From NCBI RefSeq assembly GCF_958979055.1, contig NC_084897.1:26996628-27060627 (forward strand): a DNA stretch of 64,000 nucleotides. Reading direction: 5' to 3'. The position numbers were made by a program, and so were the translations under genes. Of the stretch, positions 57,877-64,000 are shown piece by piece. Numbering within the stretch: position 1 is the first letter of the stretch; each line of letters opens with the position of its first letter. A model generated the notes under the pieces. That model was not told where the DNA came from. It ran no database searches and saw only the letters and a program-made list of their open reading frames with translations. Source of the DNA: Alnus glutinosa (Eukaryota > Streptophyta > Magnoliopsida > Fagales > Betulaceae).

Positions 57877-59256
57877 CTTCAAATTAGGGTTAGTAATTCG
57901 GGTTCACGGGTCGGGTTCGTGTCAACCCGACTGACCCGATTACATAAACGGGTCTGACACGAACCTAACCCGATTATTAATCAGGTTGTGACACGCGACC
58001 CGATTAATAATCGGATAACCCAAACACGACTAATAAACATGCCACCCGTTTACCCGACACAACCCGACATCAATTTCAATTGTTTCAACCTTCAATTTGT
58101 TTGGTGTGACATCCGAGAGCAATTTATTAGTACTTAGAGAGGAATGGTTCTTTCTTTCACATTACAGTGCATTTCACAGGTAAAATTTATGATCCAGATC
58201 CTTGGTTGCATACACAAGCGTAGATATATGAATTCACAAGCCAAATATAGAAATCATCAAATCAGAAGGAAGTATAGAAAGCATCAGCTCTCTCTCTATA
58301 TATATATATACTTCCACAGCTAGCAAGCTGGTCAGCACAATATAATCATGTTCTCCATTTGATTCCCATATTCTGAGTCTGAGAAGCGAAGCAGTTGAGG
58401 AAGAAAGAGAAGAGACGCACCTTGTACCAAGTGACAGAGAGACAGAGAGAGAGAGAGAGTAGAACCCACAAAAACAAAACAAAAACAAAACACCAATCGA
58501 TCAAGCCATAACCGACCCTTACCACCGAAATCAACACCCAAAAATCCCTAAATCAAAAACCTTAATTCAATTCGGTCCTCTGACTCTCCAACCGAAACAG
58601 GGGAAGAAAAATCAAATTAATAGACAACCCACAATATTTTCCTTTAAACACCATTCGGTTAGAGCTTCTTCAACCAACCAATCAAACCTAAATCTTAAAA
58701 GGAAACCAAACCAACACCCATACCTTGAGGAGGAATTGAAAATTTGGCGTAGAAAGAGCCAAAGAGGGGGAAAACCGGAAAACTGAAAAGGCTGGATCAC
58801 GGATGGTTGACGGTCGCGCCGGTCGGACATGCATGTGGAGTGCGGCAGGCGGGCGAGCGACGGGAGGGCGGGCGGAGTGCGGGCTGGCGGGCAACGGGCT
58901 AGGCTAGGGTTCCACTGTTTCGGCCCTTTCTCACTTCTCAGTTCTCACTTCTCAAAATCTCAGTTTCTCCTTTCGGGTTAGTCGGGTTAGACTGTTAAAG
59001 TGTTAGACAATTAGATTTTTGCCGTTTTGGAGTCTTAGACTAGTGTTTTTTTTTTTTTTAACTTAACCGGGTCACAATCATGTCTGACAGGTCAACCCGC
59101 GGGTTGACCCGCCAGACACGATTGTAATCGGGTCATAATCGGGTTGACTCGATTATGACCCGAACCCGATTACAGTAAACCCTAACCCTATTTTCCCATG
59201 TCGTGTTCGTGTCAGGTTCGAGGATCGTGTCAAAAATTGCCAACCCTACTTCGAAT
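57877..59256. mobile_element. Non-autonomous hAT-like element with 8-bp TSD
   Basis: The element is 57885-59248 (1364 bp). It starts TAGGGTTAGTAATTCGGG and ends TTGCCAACCCTA, so the termini are TAGGGTTRG inverted. The flanking octamers CTTCAAAT (57877-57884) and CTTCGAAT (59249-59256) match at 7 of 8, as expected for an hAT insertion. Both subterminal regions are dense in CGGGT, ACCCG and GACACGA motifs in both orientations, which could be transposase-binding sites. No transposase is present. The interior (about 58130-58960) is different in composition and may be captured sequence. Confidence 0.8.
58310..58960 (-). other. Possible captured host sequence inside the hAT-like element
   Basis: The block lacks the CGGGT/ACCCG motifs of the element's ends. 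On the minus strand it reads like the leader of a plant transcript: a GC-rich start, then pyrimidine tracts and a (CT)n run. Three overlapping ORFs of 60-85 codons have no known domain. Gene capture is an inference from composition only. Confidence 0.3.
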
Positions 59257-59986
59257 TCAGACGTGTTTCAAAACATGACACATGTCTCATTTCTAACAGA
59301 ACTAGTCTAGCCAGTTCTAAAAAATGGACCTAAGCCAAATCTCATTCTATATAGTATATATCCTAGTTTACAACTATTTGCTATTTGCGTGGATTTTCCC
59401 TTTTTAAAAAAATAAAAACAAATGTTCTTTAACGGGTTGGCATTTCTAGAAACCAGACATCATTTTCTTTTTTAGAGTTCGAAGAAAGAAAGTAGGTATG
59501 ACCAAGTAGAGGTACATTATGAGCGAGAAGGGATAACCGTTCGATGTTCGTGTGTTGAGTTTAAATTGTATTAAAATACGTGAATATAAGATTATATTAA
59601 TTAATTATACCTTTAATTCATTTAATTAAATGTGTCAATTTTTTTCAACCCTAGCCTTTTAGTTCCTCTTTGATTGCAATTAACAATTTTAGCTAATAAC
59701 CCCTTATTGCAATCACCTTTTCGGCCCTACCATAAACCCTCTTTACGGCATACGAGCTTGTAGTTGTGGTTGCTGACCCATGACAGGCCAAAATTCCTAA
59801 TAATAAATCATTCTAATTTTAATAAAACTCCATATAAATAATAAAACAAAAGGCCTAACCCCACACAAGTTCTATTTTAATTTTAGATTGTTTTGTAACT
59901 TCGTAACATAAAAGACCAAAAATTATTGTTTGCAACATAAAAGACGAGCCAAATTTACTAGACTCAGATAGAGGATACAGGGATCC
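59257..59986. other. AT-rich intergenic DNA
   Basis: No gene or bounded repeat was recognised between the hAT-like element and the tRNA gene. Confidence 0.35.
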
Positions 59987-60059
59987 CGCCGTCTGTGGGA
60001 ATCGAACCCACGACCACGTGGTTAAAAGCCACGCGCTCTACCAGCTGAGCTAAGACGGC
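59987..60059 (-). tRNA. tRNA-Lys (UUU)
   Basis: The minus strand folds as a complete 73-base cloverleaf including the discriminator G. The acceptor stem is GCCGTCT/AGACGGC and the D-loop region is TAGCTCAGCTGGTAGAGC. The anticodon stem is CGTGG/CCACG with loop CTTTTAA, giving anticodon UUU. The TpsiC region is GTGGGTTCGATTCCCAC. There is no intron and no encoded CCA. The internal A and B box sequences are intact, so it should be transcribed by Pol III. It decodes AAA/AAG lysine codons. Confidence 0.97.
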
Positions 60060-61890
60060 ATGTGAAATTTCTCACGTCTTCTTGTTATTAATCACAAAAC
60101 CTTTTCTTAACTAAATCATTCCTATTGCCATAGGCCGTAGAAAAGATTGGCGGGCTAATCACTAATTATAACTAGATATTTGGCTACCTCAAAAAGTTTT
60201 TTTTTTTTTTTTTTAAATAATATTTATTTGGTTTCAATGGAAAACCATTGCCCATCATCATAGCCAAACAGATATAAAAAATGTTACCTCTCCGGACTAA
60301 TAAAAGAGATACGCACTCAAGTATGCACATTCTAGAATAAAGAGTACATATTTTCTTACGTGACATTAAAAATTATAATTAGATCCAAAATTTAATGATA
60401 ATTTTTAGTGTCATATAACAAAGAGTGTGCACTTAGGAGTGTAAAAGTATGAGTGTAAGTAACATTTCTCCTAATAAAATTATTTAAACAAAAATTAATA
60501 ATAATTTCATTCATCTTGACGCATGCAACAACTCAGTTTTTTTTTTTTTTTTAAAAAAAAAAAAACAAATATTCACTATAAACGTAAAAGCCCATCCAAT
60601 CCAAGTCATACTCTGCACTGCAATCATCCTAGCTAGTCAACAACCAAGAAAGTTGATGATTCCATCCATTTTATGGAGGGCTTAATTCCTCTTCCCTCAA
60701 TGTAAATTTGTATATTTCTTAATTATTATTAGTCCGAATCTTGTCAAATAGATTTTTTTTTTTTTTTTTTCGATTCTTGTAATTTAATTTAATTTTTCCC
60801 CATGCATGATTGACTAGATTATGCAACATTTCCGTATAGAACCAAGGCATTTCTGTTTACAAGCAAAAAAATCTTCCCTATTTGATGGAGATTTAAGCAG
60901 ATAATGCGTTTTCAGTGGGTGACAACTAATAATAAGTGACAAGTAAATATTTGTGAAGACTGCTCTCTTGAGAAGTAGGGTATCTATTATTCACACTATC
61001 TACTATCCAATCCAGAGTAAAAATGTGAATCCTATGCGGAATCAAGACATTATATTTGTGATAATAGAGCCGTTTGAGATTGGTTTCGAGGGTGAAAGAT
61101 AAGTTTTGGTGTCCCCATAATAATTTCCCAAGAAATGGCCTATTTAATGCCCATCTCACAAAGTAACGCTACAAGCAAGGTAGGCCCGGTCAAGCTATAT
61201 GCAACGGGTGTCCTCAACATTTTCTAAAAATGAGAGAGTAATCACCTAACCAACTACCAAGTGGGATCCAAGAAAATAATTTGGATATTCTTGGACCCCT
61301 TCAATAAATAAATAAATAAACATTGACCTTCATAATTTCGTTCTTCAACAACTAGATTGTCAAGTTGTCAACAACTGATGTTGACAAACACCAAACGGGT
61401 CCAAACCCCCTTCCCCTCTTTTTTCCAATTTTTTTTTTTTTTTTTAAATAAAAATAAATTTTTAAGTTTTTAAATTTATAATATAATAAAAAAAATAATA
61501 TTTTAAGATGATGTGACGCAAAAGGTTGACGTGACACTAATAGAAATTACAAAAATGAATAGAAAACTCACGGAGAGATCGATTTCAAATCCGTGAAAAA
61601 ATTAAAGTGTAAAAATTAATTTTTAAAAAATAAAAGACTGATTTCAAATTATGCATCGACTCAAAAAATTATTAGACATTTGTCCTAAAGGAAACGACAC
61701 AGTTTTGAGTTTAAAACACCTTATTAAATTTGAACTCTTTATTTTTTTCTGCAACAGATGTACTGAAGCCAAATCCATCGGCTTTAAGAACGTAAATAGT
61801 TAATAATAATAATAATAATAATAAAGTATTCTTTAAATAAATTTTAACTAAATATTTGTTGAACACTTAAGCCGATATAAATGCTCTTAA
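60060..61890. other. AT-rich intergenic DNA with one MITE and a TIR fragment
   Basis: No gene is supported. Homopolymers lie at about 60198-60214, 60538-60565, 60752-60770 and 61429-61445. The stretch CTGAAGCCAAATCC at about 61764-61777 resembles the inverse of the MULE end at 17297 and may be a solo fragment of a related element. An (AAT)n run lies at about 61803-61824. Confidence 0.4.
60278..60468. mobile_element. 191-bp MITE with AAATGTTAC ends
   Basis: AAATGTTAC at the left is inverted at the right as GTAACATTT. Internal blocks also pair, for example GTGACATTAAAAATTATAAT with ATAATTTTTAGTGTCATATA. The whole can fold into one imperfect hairpin. TSDs were not resolved. Confidence 0.65.
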
Positions 61891-62700
61891 TAATTTTATG
61901 GGATAATTGCACCGTTGGTCCCTGTGGTATACCATAATTATTTTTCACTTCCTATGGTTTAAAAAGTTCATGGGAGGTCCCTGTGGTAAGTAATAATTAC
62001 AAATCGATCCTTGGCGTCAAATTCCGTTAAAATTTTTAACAGATTCTGTCAAATGTCACGTCAGCGCCACGTGTCGCCAATAAGATGACGACACGTGTCA
62101 TTCTTAATAAAAAAAAATATAAATTTATTAAAAAAAAATAAAAATACTTATTTATTTATTTTTTTTAAAAAAAAGAGAACCGGGAAGAAAGGGGTGGCGC
62201 GCAGCCACCCCTTTAAAGATCCAAGGGTGGCCGCGGGCCACCCATGCCACCCCTGGGGGTGGCGCGCGGCCACCCCCAGTGGCCGATGGCCACCCCTGGA
62301 TCTTTAAAGGGGTGGCCCGAAGGCCACCCCCGACGGCCACTGGGGGTGGCCCAGCCACCCCATACTGCTTTCTTCTTTCTTTCTTTTCTTTTTTTTTGTT
62401 TTGTTTTTTTTTTTAATTTTAATTTTTTTTTAAAAAAAAATAAGTTTATTTATTTATTTTTTAAAAAATTTATATTCTTTTTATTAAGATGGACACGTGT
62501 CGCCATTTTATTGGCGACACGTGGCGCTGACGTGGCATTTGACGGAATCTGTTAAAATTTTAAACGGAATTTGACGTTAGGAATCGATTTGTAATTATTG
62601 CTTACTACAGGGACCTCCCATGAACTTTTTAAACTATAAAGAGTGAAAAATAATTATGACATACCACATAGACCAACGGTGCAATTAACCCTAATTTTAT
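61891..62700. mobile_element. Fold-back (MULE-like) element 1 with 9-bp TSD and GC-rich core
   Basis: The element is 61900-62691 (792 bp). It is flanked by TAATTTTAT on both sides (61891-61899 and 62692-62700). Its ends GGGATAATTGCACCGTTGGT and GGGTTAATTGCACCGTTGGT (inverse) begin TIRs that stay alignable for about 200 bases each. The core (about 62190-62370) is GC-rich and made of GGGTGGC/GCCACCC units in both orientations, including a block inverse to itself around AAAGATCCA. It has no coding capacity; the ORFs over the core are artefacts. Confidence 0.88.
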
Positions 62701-62879
62701 ATCAGGATAAGAGAATCAGAATCTGCACCTTTCTCGAGCAAATCTTATAATAAGTATAATTGTCTTTTTCTGGGCATGGCAAATGAATAGTTTATTTAAA
62801 ATATATCTTCCCTCTGATCTGTCCTTCTGATTTTTCTGGAGTCAAGAGAGATAGCAAACAGTAATTGATTATTTTATAT

Positions 62880-63704
62880 TTAAAATTAGAATTAAATACT
62901 TTTTTAGTACATATAATTTAAAGTCTTTATTTTTTATTCCATGTGAGGCTTTATTTTTTTGTCTCATGTACTTCAATTCGTATCACGTACTTGACTTTTG
63001 AAAAAATACGAAAATGATATCTCTGTTAAAAAACTAATGGTTATCCACGTGTACTCTCAAGTGTTGACACATGTCTTATGCATTAAAAAAATTAAAAAGC
63101 TTTAAAAATTAATAAAAATACATTAATTCTTTTTAAAAAAGAAGTGCCACTCTCATTTTGGCCAAGAGGGATAGTCGAACCACCCACATGGCCCTTGGAA
63201 TGGTTTGGCCACTCCCATGACCCATGAGATGGTTCGGCCACTCCCAATAGCCAAACCTCCTTAATTTTTTTTTTCTTACTCTTTTGCTTTTGGAGGTGGC
63301 TTGGCCGGAACACCGACTAGCCCCATGAGCCACAAAGATGGTTTGGCCACTCCCAAGGGCCAAACTTTCTTAATTTTTTTTCTTTCTTGCTCTTTTGCCC
63401 TTGGGGGTGGCCGAACCATCCCCAGACCGGCCAAAGGGTGGCTCAACTATCCCTTTTTTTTCTTTTTTTTTTTCTTTTTTTTTTTTTAATTTTATTATTT
63501 AAATTTTTTTTTTTTTTTAATGCATAGGACACATGTCAATACCTGTTAGTACCGTTAGTTTTTGAAAGAAAAAAATTGACAGATGTACCATTTTTGTCTT
63601 TTTCTAAAACCCAGGTTCCATCTATAATACGAATTGAAGCAGAGAAGGCAAAAAATAAAGACTTAAACCACATGTACCAATAGCCTATTTAACCCATAAA
63701 ATTA
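62880..63704. mobile_element. Fold-back element 2 with near-perfect 9-bp TSD and NGG-rich core
   Basis: The element is about 62889-63695 (807 bp). It is flanked by TTAAAATTA and ATAAAATTA (8 of 9 matching). The two ends are inverted and alignable for about 200 bases (for example AAAGTCTTTATTTTTT, CTTCAATTCGTAT and TGCATTAAAAAAA recur inverted). The core at about 63160-63450 repeats GGTTTGGCCACTCCCA-type units. It has the same plan as element 1, but the ends are a different sequence. No ORF is credible. Confidence 0.75.
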
Positions 63705-64000
63705 TTTATTAATAAATATTTTGCCAATAAAAAATAATAAAATAAAAATGTCAAGAAACAACGTGGTTAAAAAAAGAGTGGGCATTAGAAATCTGACTGC
63801 GGTGGTAATCTACATTTTGAGAACCAAATTTCAACCAGCAGAATATCAATTGAATGGTGCTTTGTGCTGACCCAACTTGAAACTAGTTTAATTTAGTCGA
63901 TATCACAAAGAGAAGTAGAGGAAAATAAGAAATGTATAAAGTTACAAAAATAACATGAGGTTTATATTTCGAAGCCAAATAATAATAATAATAATGAATG
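63705..64000. other. AT-rich window edge
   Basis: No feature is supported; the window ends in an (AAT)n run. Confidence 0.35.

Noticed and set aside
62095-62555. ORFs over the GC-rich core of fold-back element 1
   Set aside because: They arise from GGGTGGC/GCCACCC inverted repeats and poly-A/T arms.
1-64000. CRISPR array, prokaryotic operon, phage or biosynthetic gene cluster
   Set aside because: No regularly spaced short repeats, bacterial-type gene packing or clustered pathway genes were seen. HMGR stands alone among unrelated genes.

Overview
The window is nuclear DNA from a flowering plant, almost certainly a eudicot. It is AT-rich, its genes have many GT-AG introns, and the proteins are of plant type. 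The dense MITEs, LINE fragments and TRIM LTRs fit a mid-sized genome, perhaps a woody rosid, but the species cannot be named from the sequence alone.

Eight protein genes and one tRNA gene can be assembled exon by exon. From left to right they are: an AAGAB/p34-like adaptin-binding protein (minus, 370-2806); a tonoplast monosaccharide-sensing transporter of the MSSP/TMT family (minus, 3980-6871); a short two-SANT DIVARICATA/SRM1-like MYB protein (plus, 8661-9761); a mitochondrial phosphate carrier (plus, 12617-15042); a plant intracellular Ras-group LRR protein, PIRL (minus, 20453-22486); the Pol I initiation factor RRN3/TIF-IA (plus, 31306-37115, 15 exons); a WDR55-like WD40 protein (plus, 40828-43799, with a displaced last exon near 44.7 kb); HMG-CoA reductase (plus, 53424-56576); and tRNA-Lys(UUU) (minus, 59987-60059). 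They are ordinary, independently transcribed housekeeping or metabolic genes. RRN3 and WDR55 both have links to ribosome production, but nothing here shows co-regulation.

The space between genes is mostly transposon-derived. I could define several insertions by their own boundaries and target-site duplications (TSDs): a Cassandra-type solo LTR carrying 5S rRNA sequence (10.7 kb); a gypsy-like LTR with its primer-binding site (11.2-11.9 kb); a Mutator-like element with 55-bp perfect inverted repeats and a 9-bp TSD (17.3-18.0 kb); two copies of a TWA-TSD (PIF/Harbinger-like) element, one with a CCGG-rich palindromic core (28.0-29.0 and 49.1-49.9 kb); a retroposon of unknown family with a 14-bp TSD (29.1-30.2 kb); a 5'-truncated LINE with an 11-bp TSD in the probable WDR55 leader intron (39.4-40.3 kb); a putative 3.4-kb Helitron filled with degenerate long repeats (45.1-48.5 kb); an hAT-like element with an 8-bp TSD (57.9-59.2 kb); and two adjacent fold-back elements with 9-bp TSDs and GC-rich cores (61.9-62.7 and 62.9-63.7 kb).

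I found no undescribed gene system such as a biosynthetic cluster, defence island or CRISPR array. The most unusual items are the CCGG-palindrome element, the paired fold-back elements, the unidentified retroposon, a GC-AG intron in the PIRL gene, and a WDR55 C-terminal exon that the longest reading frame no longer reaches.
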